Origin: Nocardioides_C sp963700955
Lineage (GTDB): Bacteria > Actinomycetota > Actinomycetes > Propionibacteriales > Nocardioidaceae
Direction: 5' to 3'
Length of the DNA stretch: 64,000 bases
Assembly (NCBI GenBank): GCA_963700955.1
Contig: CAVOZH010000011.1
Span: 1-64,000 of the forward strand
In this document: positions 33,281-42,114 of the stretch, in pieces
Layout of the letters: the number at the start of each line of letters is the position of its first letter
Position numbering within the stretch: position 1 is the first letter of the stretch
The notes under the pieces: generated by a model
What the model was told of the DNA's origin: nothing
The model's database searches: none
What the model saw: only the letters and a program-made list of their open reading frames with translations
Position numbers and translations under genes: made by a program

Positions 33281-34360
33281 TCAGCAGGTGGCGAAGAGGA
33301 GCGGCCCCTCGGTCAGGTCGCTGAGCAGCGGGAGGTCTCGGCCGGCCGGCTCGAGCTGCATCACGATCTCCTTGCCGTCGGCGGCCGCCTGGGCGACACG
33401 GAAGCGCTCGCCGAAGGTGCCGCCCTGCCCGGGGGCGTCGCCGGAGGCGAGCTTGGTCCGGGGGCGCAGGTCGTCGGACGCCTGCTCGGAGGTCTCGAAG
33501 TGCATGCCGACGACCATCGACCGGTCGGGATGCATCGCGACGACCACACCGGCCAGCGGGCTGACCCCACCGGCGGAGGCGACCAGCTCCTTCGCGGTGG
33601 CCTGGTCCTCCTCGTCGGTCGTGGCCATGCTCAACGCGTCGCACGCGAAGTCCGAGGCCCACAGCACCGCGCTCGCGGGCTCACCGGCCGCAGCCGCCAG
33701 GGCAGAGTTTCCGTCCTCCTCGTCGAGGCCGGCGGCCGACCCGGTGACGACCGAGGCCGACGAGGACGCGTAGGACTGGCTGTCCGACATCAGCACCATC
33801 CGCTGGTCCGGCAGGACCACGATGTTCTGCATCACCGGCGTCAGCGAGGGGTCGATCGTGGCCACGAGGTCGGGCGAGCCCGCCCAGACCCCGCCGGACC
33901 CGGCGCCGTCGGCGGGCGGCGAGTAGCCCAGCCCCCGCAGGTTGCGCTCCACGCCGTCGAGGTCCACGCCGTCCCCGAAGCGCATCACCGCGACCGCGCC
34001 CTCGCGCGACTGGCCGTACATCTCCCACTCCGCGTCGAGCGGGGAGAAGCCGAAGCGGCGGTTCATCACGTACGTCGAGTCGACGACCGCCGAGGTGGAG
34101 GTCAGGTCGAGGTCGTAGGCCCGGGACACGAAGCCCTCCACGTCGCTCTCCGACGAGGACGAGTCGAGCTTCGAGCCGCCCGCGAGCTTCCGCACGTCGG
34201 CCCAGTCGGTGTAGGTGGCGCGCAACGTCGACTTCGGCAGCGTCGCGACAGCCTCCTCGTACGACGTACGGTGCATCGCCCGCCAGCCGTACCAACCCCC
34301 CACAGCGACCGCCACGACCAACACACACGCCACGGTCACGAGAACGACACGTTTGTGCAC
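33281..34360 (-). CDS. Membrane-anchored hypothetical protein
   Basis: A 359-residue protein with an N-terminal membrane helix (about 5-24) and a long extracellular domain without recognised motifs, low in cysteine and rich in Asp/Ser/Val. GTG 34360 follows AGGAGGGTG. It is divergent from mutT1 by 45 bp, an arrangement possibly conserved in relatives. Function unknown. Confidence 0.72.
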   Translation of the reverse strand: MHKRVVLVTVACVLVVAVAVGGWYGWRAMHRTSYEEAVATLPKSTLRATYTDWADVRKLAGGSKLDSSSSESDVEGFVSRAYDLDLTSTSAVVDSTYVMNRRFGFSPLDAEWEMYGQSREGAVAVMRFGDGVDLDGVERNLRGLGYSPPADGAGSGGVWAGSPDLVATIDPSLTPVMQNIVVLPDQRMVLMSDSQSYASSSASVVTGSAAGLDEEDGNSALAAAAGEPASAVLWASDFACDALSMATTDEEDQATAKELVASAGGVSPLAGVVVAMHPDRSMVVGMHFETSEQASDDLRPRTKLASGDAPGQGGTFGERFRVAQAAADGKEIVMQLEPAGRDLPLLSDLTEGPLLFATC

Positions 34361-34405
34361 GTGGGGTTCACCCTCCTTGGCCGACAGTGGTGTGAGACTA
34401 CTGCC

Positions 34406-35293
34406 ATGGCTCGATCAGCCCGCCGCCCCGCCGACGTGCTCGCCGCAGGGGCGGTCGTCACGCGCAAGGGTGGGGACGTCCTCCTCGTGCACCGACCGAA
34501 GTACGACGACTGGTCGTTCCCCAAGGGCAAGCTCGACCCGGGCGAGCACGTGACCATGGCCGCCGTACGCGAGGTCGCGGAGGAGACCGGGCTGGACATC
34601 CGGTTGGGTCCTCCGCTGAGCACGCAGCGGTACTGGGTCGAGAACGGCGAGCGCCGGATCAAGCGCGTGTACTACTGGGTCGGCCGGGTCGTGGGCGACG
34701 ACGACGTCTCGTCGTACACCGTGAACAACGAGATCGACGAGGTCGTCTGGCTGCCGCACGACGAGGCCCGCGAGCGGCTCGACTACGACTACGACCTCGC
34801 CACGCTCGAGGAGTACGAACGGCTCCGCAAGAAGTCCTACCCGCTGGTGATCCTGCGCCACGGCCGCGCGAAGGCGCGCAAGTCGTGGACGAAGGACGAC
34901 CGCGAGCGCCCCCTCACCAAGGCCGGCGAGTTCCAGGCCGAGCAGGTGGTGCCGGTGCTCGGGGCGTACGGCGTCAGCCACATCCTCACCTCGAGCAGCC
35001 GGAGGTGCTGGCGGACGGTCGCGCCGTACGCCGACATGGCCGGCCTCGACCTGGAGGACACCGACGACCTCTCGGAGCAGGACGCGACGCCGGAGCGGGT
35101 GGAGGAGCAGGTGCGCGGGCTGCTCGCGCGCAAGGAGGGCTCGGTCCTCTGCACGCACCGGCCGGTGCTGCCCTGGGTGTTCGAGGCGCTCGGGCTCGAG
35201 CCCCAGGCGCTCGCCCCGGGATCGGTGTTCGTGGTCCACCACCGGCGCGGCCAGGTGCTGGCCACCGAGCACCACGACGTCAGCTTCCGCTAG
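34406..35293 (+). CDS. mutT1: MutT1-like Nudix hydrolase plus histidine phosphatase
   Basis: A 295-residue two-domain protein like mycobacterial MutT1: N-terminal Nudix domain (Nudix box GKLDPGEHVTMAAVREVAEETG) and C-terminal histidine phosphatase (ILRHGRA near residue 153, later CTHRPVLPWV). It hydrolyses oxidised or di-nucleotide phosphates. ATG 34406 is 6 bp after GAGACT, near a leaderless layout. Its location between ppk and pstS matches Streptomyces. Confidence 0.9.
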   Translation: MARSARRPADVLAAGAVVTRKGGDVLLVHRPKYDDWSFPKGKLDPGEHVTMAAVREVAEETGLDIRLGPPLSTQRYWVENGERRIKRVYYWVGRVVGDDDVSSYTVNNEIDEVVWLPHDEARERLDYDYDLATLEEYERLRKKSYPLVILRHGRAKARKSWTKDDRERPLTKAGEFQAEQVVPVLGAYGVSHILTSSSRRCWRTVAPYADMAGLDLEDTDDLSEQDATPERVEEQVRGLLARKEGSVLCTHRPVLPWVFEALGLEPQALAPGSVFVVHHRRGQVLATEHHDVSFR

Positions 35294-35407
35294 CGGGCAA
35301 AAGTAAAGAAAGTACCCCGCCACCGAGGCCGGGAACAGCAGCGCGCGCCGGTGTTCACGTGACCGACGTCTCAGGTCCGTAGGCCCGTGACCACATCGCC
35401 CGCCACC

Positions 35408-35447
35408 GTTCACCTCACGTTCACCTACGCCGACGGATCGCTTCACC
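35408..35447 (+). promoter_or_regulatory. PHO box (PhoP-type direct repeats) before pstS
   Basis: GTTCACCTCAC at 35408 and GTTCACCTACG at 35419, in 11-bp phase, and CTTCACC at 35441, two units further on. The Streptomyces PhoP box is built of 11-bp GTTCACC units. Another GTTCACG occurs at 35353. The repeat lies about 70-105 bp before the pstS start. Confidence 0.8.
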
Positions 35448-35512
35448 TGCGCTGCCTACGTTCATGGTCGACAACCCAGTGTGTGAATGTCCCGAACACA
35501 GGAGATGACGCT

Positions 35513-36631
35513 GTGAACAGCACCATCCTTCGCCGTGCAGCAGGCCCCGGCATCGCCGCCCTCGCTCTCGGCCTCAGCCTGTCCGCCTGCGCCGCAGGCA
35601 ACGAGTCCGCGAACACCACCAACAGCAGCGCCACGGTGAAGGGCCTCTCGGGCACCCTCAACGGCGCCGGCTCGAGCGCGCAGGAGGCCGCCCAGTCCGC
35701 GTGGACCGCCGGCTTCCAGAGCGCGAACTCCGACGTCACCGTCAACTACGACCCGGTCGGCTCCGGCGGCGGTCGTGAGCAGTTCCTGTCCGGCGGCGTG
35801 GACTTCGCCGGCTCCGACGCCTACCTGTCCGACGACGAGGGCGAGCTCGCCGGCGCCAAGAAGCGCTGCTCCAACCAGGACGCGATCGAGGTGCCGAACT
35901 ACGTCTCGCCGATCGCGGTCGTCTACAACATCGACGGCGTCGACAAGCTCCAGCTGTCGCCGCAGGTCATCGCCGAGATCTTCGACGGCAAGATCACCAA
36001 GTGGAACGACCCGAAGATCGCCGCCGACAACCCCGGCGCGAAGCTCCCGGCCCAGAACATCACCCCGGTCCACCGGTCCGACGACTCGGGCACCACCAAG
36101 AACTTCACCGACTACCTCAACCAGGCGTCTGCGGGTGCTTGGAAGCACGAGGCCGACGACGTGTGGCCCACCAAGTCGGGTGAGGCCGCTCAGGGCACCT
36201 CTGGCGTCGTCGCGGCGGTCAAGAACGGTTCCGGCACGATCGGCTACGCCGACGAGAGCCAGGCCGGCGACCTCGGCGTCGCCTCGGTCAAGGTGGGCAA
36301 CGAGTACGTCGCGCCCTCTGCCGAGTCCGCTGCCAAGGTCCTCGAGGTCTCGAAGCGCGTCGAAGGTCGCGCCCCCGTCGACATGGCCATCGACCTCGAC
36401 CGGACCACCACGGAGTCCGGTGCGTACCCGATCGTGCTGACCTCCTACCTCCTCGCCTGCCAGACCTACCCGGACAAGGGCGCCGCTGACCGCGTGAAGG
36501 GCTACCTGTCCTACATCATCAGCGACGAGGGCCAGCAGGCTGCGGCCAAGGCGGCGGGCTCCGCGCCCCTCCCGGCCTCGCTGCAGCAGGAAGCCCAGGG
36601 GATCGTTGAGAAGATCAAGGCTCAGGGCTGA
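35513..36631 (+). CDS. pstS: Phosphate-binding lipoprotein PstS
   Basis: A 372-residue lipoprotein with lipobox LSAC (about residue 26) and a PBP-like fold: LNGAGSSAQ, VGSGGGREQF, FAGSDAYLSD, VHRSDDSGTTKNFTDYL. It binds phosphate outside the membrane for PstCAB. GTG 35513 with GGAG upstream is used; the frame is open earlier but without homology. Controlled by the PHO box. Tandem hairpins separate it from pstC. Confidence 0.94.
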   Translation: MNSTILRRAAGPGIAALALGLSLSACAAGNESANTTNSSATVKGLSGTLNGAGSSAQEAAQSAWTAGFQSANSDVTVNYDPVGSGGGREQFLSGGVDFAGSDAYLSDDEGELAGAKKRCSNQDAIEVPNYVSPIAVVYNIDGVDKLQLSPQVIAEIFDGKITKWNDPKIAADNPGAKLPAQNITPVHRSDDSGTTKNFTDYLNQASAGAWKHEADDVWPTKSGEAAQGTSGVVAAVKNGSGTIGYADESQAGDLGVASVKVGNEYVAPSAESAAKVLEVSKRVEGRAPVDMAIDLDRTTTESGAYPIVLTSYLLACQTYPDKGAADRVKGYLSYIISDEGQQAAAKAAGSAPLPASLQQEAQGIVEKIKAQG

Positions 36632-36650
36632 CCGCCTGAGCACTGGACCC

Positions 36651-36718
36651 GGGTCCGAGTCCCAGCACCTGCTGGTGACTCGGGCCCTGGTCCGCGTCCG
36701 GACCCAACCAGGGTCCGG
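36651..36718 (+). terminator. Tandem hairpins between pstS and pstC
   Basis: First hairpin 36651-36687: 11-bp outer stem with one G-U pair and an inner CCAGCA/TGCTGG stem. Second hairpin 36698-36718: perfect 8-bp stem with 5-base loop. They lie 20 bp after pstS and 42 bp before pstC; they may attenuate transcription so that PstS exceeds the membrane proteins, or protect the pstS mRNA. Confidence 0.65.
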
Positions 36719-36759
36719 GCTGACCGACCAGCACAGCTGACTCCAGAAGAGGGAGCCCG

Positions 36760-37698
36760 GTGTCCACCACAGCCACCGCTCGCCGCCCGAAGCCGCGACA
36801 GCGCAAAGGCGACCTGATCTTCTCCGGCGCGACGCGAACCGCCGCGCTGCTGATCATGGTCGCGCTCGCAGGCGTCGCGATCTTCCTGACCCTCGAAGGC
36901 ATCCCCGCGCTCGACGCGCCGCCCAGCAAGCTCGGCGGCGCCGAGAGTCTGGCCGCCTTCGTGTGGCCGCTGCTCTACGGCACCCTCCTGGCCGCCACGA
37001 TCGCGCTGGTCATCGCCACGCCGTTCTCGCTGGGCGTGGCGCTGATGATCTCCCACTACGCACCTCGCAGACTGGCCCGGCCGGTCGGCTACGTCATCGA
37101 CCTGCTCGCCGCCGTGCCGAGCGTGGTGTACGGCCTCTGGGGCATCGCCTACCTCGGCCCTCGGCTCGGCCCGGTGTACGCCTGGCTCGAAAAGCACCTC
37201 GGGTTCATCCCGTTCTTCGCCGGTCCGGCGTCGAGCACCGGCCGCACGATCCTCACCGCAGGCATCGTGCTCGCGATCATGGCGCTTCCGATCATCACCG
37301 CGATCACCCGCGAGATCTTCAGCCAGACGCCCACCCTCCAGCAGGAGGCGGCGCTGGCTCTCGGGGCGACCCGCTGGGAGATGATCCGCATGGCGGTCTT
37401 CCCGTACGCCCGCTCCGGCATCGTCTCGGCGGTCATGCTCGGCCTCGGACGCGCACTCGGCGAGACGATGGCCGTGGCCATGGTGCTCTCGGCGACGAGC
37501 GGCGTGGTGACCCTCAACCTGATCAGCGGCGTCAACCCGTCGACCATCGCCGCGAACATCGCCAACAACTTCCCCGAGGCCACCGGTCTGGGCGTGAACG
37601 CCCTGATCGCCAGCGGTCTGGTGCTGTTCGTGATCACCTTCGCGGTGAACTTCGCCGCCCGGGCGGTCGTGGCACGCAGCGAGAAGAGGTTCCAGTGA
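36760..37698 (+). CDS. pstC: Phosphate ABC transporter permease PstC
   Basis: A 312-residue permease with six predicted helices and the EAA-type loop (LQQEAALALGATRWEMIRM). GTG 36760 follows GAGGGAG. Its TGA stop overlaps the pstA ATG (TGATG at 37696-37700). Confidence 0.94.
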   Translation: MSTTATARRPKPRQRKGDLIFSGATRTAALLIMVALAGVAIFLTLEGIPALDAPPSKLGGAESLAAFVWPLLYGTLLAATIALVIATPFSLGVALMISHYAPRRLARPVGYVIDLLAAVPSVVYGLWGIAYLGPRLGPVYAWLEKHLGFIPFFAGPASSTGRTILTAGIVLAIMALPIITAITREIFSQTPTLQQEAALALGATRWEMIRMAVFPYARSGIVSAVMLGLGRALGETMAVAMVLSATSGVVTLNLISGVNPSTIAANIANNFPEATGLGVNALIASGLVLFVITFAVNFAARAVVARSEKRFQ

Positions 37699-38783
37699 TG
37701 AGTGACCTGAAGACCCTGCCACAGGGCGACACCCGGACCGACCGCTCGCATCTCCCCCTCTCCCACCCGATGCTGCCGCGCTGGGCACCGGCGCTGGCCG
37801 CCGTCGTCGCCGCGGCCGCGTCGGGGATCGTGACGATGTCCCTGGGCTGGGGGGCGGTCGCCTGGGTGGTCGTCGCCGTCCTGTTCTACGCCCTGGGCCT
37901 GCCGCTGTGGTCGTTGAAGGTGGAGAAGCGCCGCGCCGCCAAGGACCGCTTCGTGACCACGCTGGTGTGGATCTCCTTCGCCATCGCGCTGGTGCCCCTC
38001 GCCTCGCTGGCGTGGAAGGTTGTCTCCGAGGGGGCACCGGTGATCGACGCGGAGTTCCTCACCTTCTCCATGCGCAACGTCGTCGGCGAGGGCGGCGGTA
38101 TCTACCACGCCATCATGGGCACGCTGCTCGTGACCGCGGGAGCCGCGGCGATCTCCATCCCGGTCGGTGTGCTGAGCGCGATCTACCTCGTGGAGTACGG
38201 CGGCAAGAGCCGCCTGGGGCGCGCGGTCACCTTCCTGGTGGACGTGATGACCGGCATCCCGTCGATCGTCGCGGGCCTGTTCGCCTACGCCTTGTTCGTG
38301 CTGATCTTCGGCCCTGGCGTCCGGCTGGGCATCGGCGGCTCGGTCGCCCTGTCGCTGTTGATGATCCCCGTGGTCGTCCGGTCGGTCGAGGAGATGCTCA
38401 AGCTCGTGCCCCACGAGCTCCGCGAGGCGTCGTACGCCCTCGGTGTCCCGAAGTGGCGGACGATCCTGAAGGTCGTGCTTCCGACCGCCATGTCGGGCAT
38501 CGTCACCGGCGTGATGCTGGCGGTCGCGCGCGTGGCGGGTGAGACCGCGCCGCTGCTGATCATCGCCGGCTCGACCGACTCGCTGAACCTCAACCTGTTC
38601 CACGAGCGGATGATGACCCTGCCGGTCTTCATCTACTACTCCTACATGCAGCCGGGTGTGCCGCCCGAGTTCGGCCAGGCCCGCGCCTGGGGCGCCGCTC
38701 TCGTCCTGATCGTGCTCGTGATGGCACTGAACCTGCTCGCCCGAGCGATCGGCCGCTACTTCGCCCCCAAGACCGGCCGCTGA
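37698..38783 (+). CDS. pstA: Phosphate ABC transporter permease PstA
   Basis: A 361-residue permease with a longer hydrophobic N-terminus than usual and the EAA-type region LREASYALGVPKWRTIL. It pairs with PstC. Starts by a one-base overlap with the pstC stop. Two extra hydrophobic segments (about residues 30-75) precede the core. Confidence 0.93.
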   Translation: MSDLKTLPQGDTRTDRSHLPLSHPMLPRWAPALAAVVAAAASGIVTMSLGWGAVAWVVVAVLFYALGLPLWSLKVEKRRAAKDRFVTTLVWISFAIALVPLASLAWKVVSEGAPVIDAEFLTFSMRNVVGEGGGIYHAIMGTLLVTAGAAAISIPVGVLSAIYLVEYGGKSRLGRAVTFLVDVMTGIPSIVAGLFAYALFVLIFGPGVRLGIGGSVALSLLMIPVVVRSVEEMLKLVPHELREASYALGVPKWRTILKVVLPTAMSGIVTGVMLAVARVAGETAPLLIIAGSTDSLNLNLFHERMMTLPVFIYYSYMQPGVPPEFGQARAWGAALVLIVLVMALNLLARAIGRYFAPKTGR

Positions 38784-38803
38784 GAACCGAGGAAGAGAAA
38801 TCC

Positions 38804-39583
38804 ATGGCCAAGAGCATCGACGTCTCCGACCTGAACATCTACTACGGCGACTTCCTCGCGGTGGAGAACGTCTCCATGACGATCCCCGCGAAGTCGGTCA
38901 CCGCGCTGATCGGCCCCTCGGGCTGCGGCAAGTCGACCTTCATCCGGTCCCTCAACCGCATGCACGAGGTGATCCCAGGCGCCCGCGTCCAGGGCAAGGT
39001 CGTCATCGACGGGCAGGACCTCTACGCCCCCGACGTCGACCCGGTGCAGGTACGCCGGGAGATCGGCATGGTCTTCCAGCGGCCCAACCCGTTCCCGACG
39101 ATGTCGATCTACGACAACGTCCTCGCAGGTTCGCGACTCAACTCCAAGAAGCTGAAGAAGTCCGAGTCCGACGACATCGTCGAGAAGTCGCTGCGCGGCG
39201 CGAACCTCTGGGAGGAGGTCAAGGACCGCCTCGGACGCCCGGGCATGGGCCTCTCCGGCGGCCAGCAGCAGCGGCTGTGCATCGCCCGCGCCATCGCCGT
39301 CGAGCCTCAGGTGCTGCTGATGGACGAGCCGTGCTCGGCGCTCGACCCGATCTCGACCAGCGCGATCGAGGACCTGATCCACGAGCTCAAGTCCGACTAC
39401 ACGATCGTGATCGTGACCCACAACATGCAGCAGGCGGCCCGCGTCTCGGAGGACACCGCGTTCTTCAACCTCGCCGGGGCCGGCAAGCCGGGTCGCCTGG
39501 TCGAGATGAACGCGACCCGCAAGATCTTCTCCAACCCCGACGAGCCCTCCACCGAGGCCTACATCTCGGGCCGGTTCGGCTGA
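38804..39583 (+). CDS. pstB: Phosphate ABC transporter ATPase PstB
   Basis: A 259-residue ATPase: Walker A GPSGCGKST near residue 37, signature LSGGQQQRL, Walker B VLLMDEPCSALDP and H-loop THNMQ. It powers PstCA. The pst operon ends here; no PhoU follows directly. Confidence 0.95.
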   Translation: MAKSIDVSDLNIYYGDFLAVENVSMTIPAKSVTALIGPSGCGKSTFIRSLNRMHEVIPGARVQGKVVIDGQDLYAPDVDPVQVRREIGMVFQRPNPFPTMSIYDNVLAGSRLNSKKLKKSESDDIVEKSLRGANLWEEVKDRLGRPGMGLSGGQQQRLCIARAIAVEPQVLLMDEPCSALDPISTSAIEDLIHELKSDYTIVIVTHNMQQAARVSEDTAFFNLAGAGKPGRLVEMNATRKIFSNPDEPSTEAYISGRFG

Positions 39584-39600
39584 CCCTCGCCGACACGCAG

Positions 39601-39645
39601 CGCGGCCGGTGTCGGCGCGGCCGGTGTCGGCGCGGCCGGTGTCGG
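39601..39645 (+). repeat. Three perfect tandem 15-bp repeats
   Basis: CGCGGCCGGTGTCGG three times (39601-39615, 39616-39630, 39631-39645), then a partial copy. Located 17 bp after pstB, upstream of osmC. Probably slippage-derived; may vary in number. Confidence 0.92.
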
Positions 39646-39763
39646 CGCGGTCGGCGAACGCTGCCGGGACAGGCCGAAAGCCCCTGATCTCACGGCGGCC
39701 GCCGTCCTAGGTTTGGCGTGAAGCACAAACCACTCATCGCGCCTGCGAGACGGGAGGGCCGCC

Positions 39764-40219
39764 ATGAGCATCGTCGAGCCAGTCACCCCTCCGGGTCGTC
39801 GCGGGAAGGCGGAGTACCGGGTCAGCGCCCGCACCGACGCCTCGGGGGCCGCGGTGATCGACGCCGCCGGCTCTCCGGTCCTGTTCAACGCGGACTGGGA
39901 GTCGACCGTGGAGGGGCTCCCCGGACCGGCCGAGCTCCTCGCCGGCGCCTTCGCCGCTTGCCTGCTCAAGAACCTCTCGCGGTCGCGGGCGCTGCTCGGC
40001 TTCGAGTACGACGCGGCAGAGGTCGACGTGGCCGTCGAGCGCGAGGAGAGGCCCCCGCGGTTCGTCTCGGTCGGCTACACGCTTCGGGTCACGACGGACG
40101 AGCCGGAGCGACGCGTCGAGCTGATGCACACCAACCTGCGCAAGTTCGGGACCGTCTACAACACCCTGGCCGCGGTCTGCGACGTGCACGGCTCGGTGGA
40201 GGTCGTGCCCCGAGCGTGA
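39764..40219 (+). CDS. OsmC family peroxiredoxin-like protein
   Basis: A 151-residue OsmC-fold protein with the two redox cysteines placed as in OsmC/Ohr: AFAACLLKNL and AAVCDVHG. Such proteins reduce organic hydroperoxides. It is convergent with arsR, 3 bp apart at their stops, and lies downstream of pstB. ATG 39764 has GGAGGGCC upstream. Confidence 0.85.
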   Translation: MSIVEPVTPPGRRGKAEYRVSARTDASGAAVIDAAGSPVLFNADWESTVEGLPGPAELLAGAFAACLLKNLSRSRALLGFEYDAAEVDVAVEREERPPRFVSVGYTLRVTTDEPERRVELMHTNLRKFGTVYNTLAAVCDVHGSVEVVPRA

Positions 40220-40222
40220 CGG

Positions 40223-40534
40223 TCAGTCGCAGGACGGTCGGCGGACGTCCGACGTACGCCTCGCCGCGTCAGCCAGACCCACGAGCTGGGCGGCAATCGC
40301 CTCCAGCGCCTCGGGAACCAGGCGGTAGTAGGTGTAGCGGCCCGCCGGCTCAGCCTCGACGATGCCTGCCTCGCGCAACGCCCTGAGGTGGTTGGAGACG
40401 TTGGTCTGGCGGGCGCCCGTCTCCGCCACGAGGTGGCAGGTGCACAGCTGCTCCCGGGAGAGCAGCTCGACGATGCGCAGCCGGAGCGGATCTCCGAGCA
40501 GGCGCAGCACATCACCATCGACTGACATCAGCAC
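40223..40534 (-). CDS. arsR: ArsR-family arsenic-responsive repressor
   Basis: A 103-residue SmtB/ArsR winged-helix repressor: LLGDPLRLRIVELL, the metalloid motif QLCTCHL (CxC on helix 3-4 as in arsenic sensors), NVSNHLRALREAG and wing AGRYTYYRL. Further Cys in PSCD at the end. GTG 40534 is used (8 bp after TAATAT); ATG 40528 is alternative. It is divergent from acr3, sharing a 20-bp promoter gap with operator-like AT sequence. Confidence 0.9.
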   Translation of the reverse strand: MLMSVDGDVLRLLGDPLRLRIVELLSREQLCTCHLVAETGARQTNVSNHLRALREAGIVEAEPAGRYTYYRLVPEALEAIAAQLVGLADAARRTSDVRRPSCD

Positions 40535-40554
40535 AACTTGATATATTAGTCGAT
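40535..40554. promoter_or_regulatory. Bidirectional arsR/acr3 promoter of only 20 bp
   Basis: The central ATATATTA provides TATATT (40542-40547) 7 bp before the acr3 GTG and TAATAT (40543-40548, minus strand) 8 bp before the arsR GTG. Both genes would be leaderless and one bound ArsR dimer would block both. Confidence 0.7.
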
Positions 40555-41670
40555 GTGTCGAACGACCTCCAGAACCCGCGCGCCGAGACCCACGTCGTCG
40601 AACGACTCTCCACGCTGGACCGCTTCCTGCCCGTGTGGATCGGCCTTGCCATGCTGGCCGGGCTGCTCGCAGGACGGTGGGTCCCGGGTCTGAGCGGGGC
40701 CCTCGACGCGGTGAAGGTCAGCTCGGTCTCGCTCCCGATCGCGCTCGGCCTGCTGCTGATGATGTACCCGGTGCTCGCGAAGGTCCGCTACGACAAGCTC
40801 GACACGGTCACCCGCGACCGCCGCACGCTCGTGCTCAGCCTCGTGCTGAACTGGGTCGTCGGACCCGCGCTGATGTTCACGCTGGCCTGGCTGCTGCTGC
40901 CGGACCTCCCTGCGTACCGCACCGGGCTGATCATCGTGGGCCTCGCCCGCTGCATCGCGATGGTGATCATCTGGAACGACCTGGCCTGCGGTGACCGGGA
41001 GGCAGCAGCGGTCCTCGTGGCCTTGAACTCGGTGTTCCAGGTGCTCGCCTTCGGCCTCCTCGGGTGGTTCTACCTCGACCTGCTCCCGGGCTGGCTCGGC
41101 CTGGACACCACCGGGCTCGACGTGTCGCCCTGGACGATCGTCGGCAGCGTCGTCGTCTTCCTCGGCATCCCCCTCGCCGCGGGGTACCTGACCCGCCGCA
41201 TCGGCGAGCGGCGGCGAGGCCGTGCGTGGTACGAGCAGACCTTCCTGCCGAGGATCGGCCCGTTCGCGTTGTACGGGCTGCTGTTCACGATCGTGCTGCT
41301 CTTCGCGCTGCAGGGCGAGGCGATCACCTCCCACCCCCTCGACGTGGCACGCATCGCCCTCCCGCTCCTCGCCTACTTCGCGATCATGTGGACCGGCTCG
41401 CTGGTCGCCGCGTGGTCCTCGCGCCTGTCGTACGAGCGGTCCACGACAGTCGCGTTCACTGCCGCGGGCAACAACTTCGAGCTCGCCATCGCCGTGGCGA
41501 TCGCGGTGTTCGGGGTGACCAGCGGCGAGGCCCTCGCCGGGGTGGTCGGCCCTCTGATCGAGGTGCCGGTGCTGGTGGGGCTGGTCTACGTCAGCCTCTG
41601 GGCGCGCCGGTTCTTCCCGCGCGGCGGGCCGACCCGTGACAGCCGCGCGTCCGACGTACCCCTGGCCTGA
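40555..41670 (+). CDS. acr3: Acr3-type arsenite efflux permease
   Basis: A 371-residue membrane protein of the BASS/ACR3 group, about ten helices. The substrate-related Cys is in LARCIAMVIIWNDLACG, and FTAAGNNFELAIAVAI matches Acr3. It pumps arsenite out. GTG 40555 is fixed by the TATATT box. Followed 10 bp later by arsC. Confidence 0.9.
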   Translation: MSNDLQNPRAETHVVERLSTLDRFLPVWIGLAMLAGLLAGRWVPGLSGALDAVKVSSVSLPIALGLLLMMYPVLAKVRYDKLDTVTRDRRTLVLSLVLNWVVGPALMFTLAWLLLPDLPAYRTGLIIVGLARCIAMVIIWNDLACGDREAAAVLVALNSVFQVLAFGLLGWFYLDLLPGWLGLDTTGLDVSPWTIVGSVVVFLGIPLAAGYLTRRIGERRRGRAWYEQTFLPRIGPFALYGLLFTIVLLFALQGEAITSHPLDVARIALPLLAYFAIMWTGSLVAAWSSRLSYERSTTVAFTAAGNNFELAIAVAIAVFGVTSGEALAGVVGPLIEVPVLVGLVYVSLWARRFFPRGGPTRDSRASDVPLA

Positions 41671-41680
41671 AAGGCGCCCC

Positions 41681-42091
41681 ATGTCGAAGCCCAGCGTGCT
41701 CTACGTCTGCGTCCACAACGCCGGCCGGTCGCAGATGGCCGCCGCCTACACGACGCACCTCTCCAACGGCGCGGTGGAGGTGCGGTCCGCCGGCTCGGCG
41801 CCCGCCGACCAGGTGAACCCTGCCGCGGTCGAGGCGATGCTCGAGGAGGGCATCGACATGTCCGCCGAGCAGCCGAAGATCCTCACCACCGAGGCCGTGC
41901 AGGACTCGGACGTGGTGATCACGATGGGCTGTGGCGATACCTGCCCGATCTTCCCCGGCAAGCGCTACGAGGATTGGCAGCTCGCCGACCCGGCCGGGCA
42001 GGGCCTCGGGGCCGTCCGACCGATCCGCGACGAGATCCGGGCGCGGGTGGTCGCCCTGCTCGAGTCGCTCGGCGTCGCGGTGCGCGCCTGA
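41681..42091 (+). CDS. arsC: Arsenate reductase, LMW-PTPase fold
   Basis: A 136-residue ArsC with nucleophile Cys10 in VCVHNAGRSQM and Cys84/Cys88 in CGDTCP, then PGKRYEDW. It reduces arsenate to arsenite for Acr3. With mshD in the same window, reduction with mycothiol/mycoredoxin is plausible, but the Cys84/Cys88 pair also fits a thioredoxin-linked mode. ATG 41681 has AAGGCG upstream. Confidence 0.9.
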   Translation: MSKPSVLYVCVHNAGRSQMAAAYTTHLSNGAVEVRSAGSAPADQVNPAAVEAMLEEGIDMSAEQPKILTTEAVQDSDVVITMGCGDTCPIFPGKRYEDWQLADPAGQGLGAVRPIRDEIRARVVALLESLGVAVRA

Positions 42092-42114
42092 CCCTCACAC
42101 GTCAAGCGCCTGCG

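Noticed and set aside
35387..35512. Longer frame before the pstS start
   Set aside because: It includes the PHO box and lacks homology; GTG 35513 with GGAG upstream and a lipoprotein signal fits PstS.
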